Shown here piece by piece: positions 5,017 to 5,118 of a stretch of DNA of 5,118 bases. The notes beneath the pieces are model-generated. The model made no database searches and was not told the DNA's origin. It saw only the letters and a list, made by a program, of their open reading frames with translations. Both the position numbers and the translations under genes were made by a program. Positions within the stretch are counted from its first letter, which is position 1; every line of letters begins with the position of its first letter. The stretch is from Bacteroidota bacterium (GTDB lineage: Bacteria; Bacteroidota; Bacteroidia; SpSt-205; S141-50): assembly GCA_015490695.1 (NCBI GenBank), contig WFXK01000250.1:1-5118 (forward strand), written 5' to 3'.

Positions 5017-5118
5017 ATGAATATTAATACCTTCTCCCTGGAGAAAGAAACAAAAAAACTATGGTATTATAGAAAATGGCTAATTGGTGGATGTATATTG
5101 ATAGGCATAGTAAGTAGT
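5017..5118 (+). CDS. Unidentified probable membrane protein, N-terminal part (runs off right edge)
   Basis: An open frame starts at ATG 5017 and continues for exactly 34 codons to the window edge without a stop. It begins with a polar basic segment (residues 1-20: MNINTFSLEKETKKLWYYRK) followed by a hydrophobic stretch from W21 (WLIGGCILIGIVSS). That fits a transmembrane helix with a cytoplasmic N-terminus, or an uncleaved signal anchor. A consensus promoter ends 8 nt upstream. This ATG is the first in a frame open since the hsp20 stop at 4945-4947; the only other upstream candidate noted, TTG at 4978, is the -33 box. Too little is visible to name a family. Confidence 0.6.
   Translation, partial: MNINTFSLEKETKKLWYYRKWLIGGCILIGIVSS

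Overview
The window looks like chromosomal DNA from a member of the Bacteroidota, AT-rich and gene-dense. Three things support this. Two promoters fit the phylum's unusual consensus (-33 TTG, -7 TAnnTTTG). One gene fuses a DUF2027-type N-terminal half to a Smr domain, an architecture characteristic of this phylum. The left-edge gene encodes a secreted protein with a PKD-like domain and 'DGG..V.GYT / VVKLDS.GNL.W' propeller repeats, common in Bacteroidota exoproteins. Genus cannot be told from the sequence.

Layout: (1) 1-833, minus strand, the N-terminal 277 codons of a cysteine-rich secreted PKD-like/beta-propeller protein running off the left edge. (2) 834-924, a compact divergent control region with a -7-like box for the minus gene, an inverted repeat, and a textbook Bacteroidota promoter for the plus-strand operon. 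(3) 925-3958, three plus-strand genes joined by two ATGA overlaps: an FtnA-type ferritin, a DUF2027-Smr protein and a PMT/ArnT-like membrane glycosyltransferase. (4) 3959-4085, a spacer with three TTCA...TGGCA direct repeats and no recognisable housekeeping promoter. (5) 4086-4947, two tandem small heat-shock proteins (Hsp20) 4 nt apart, closed by a strong hairpin terminator. (6) 4978-5118, a second consensus promoter whose -33 box sits in the terminator tail, driving the first 34 codons of an unidentified probable membrane protein that runs off the right edge.

The ferritin stores iron in the cytosol. The Smr protein probably acts on nucleic acids. The glycosyltransferase should transfer a sugar from a polyprenyl-phosphate donor in the cytoplasmic membrane. 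Their overlap implies co-translation but no obvious shared pathway. The Hsp20 pair is a stress-chaperone operon.

The most notable observation is that the ferritin gene and the right-edge gene share one promoter geometry: TTG, 20 nt, TAnnTTTG, 8 nt, ATG. This predicts leaderless or nearly leaderless mRNAs. I see no CRISPR array, mobile element, tRNA or rRNA, and no clear sign of a new defence or mobile system.
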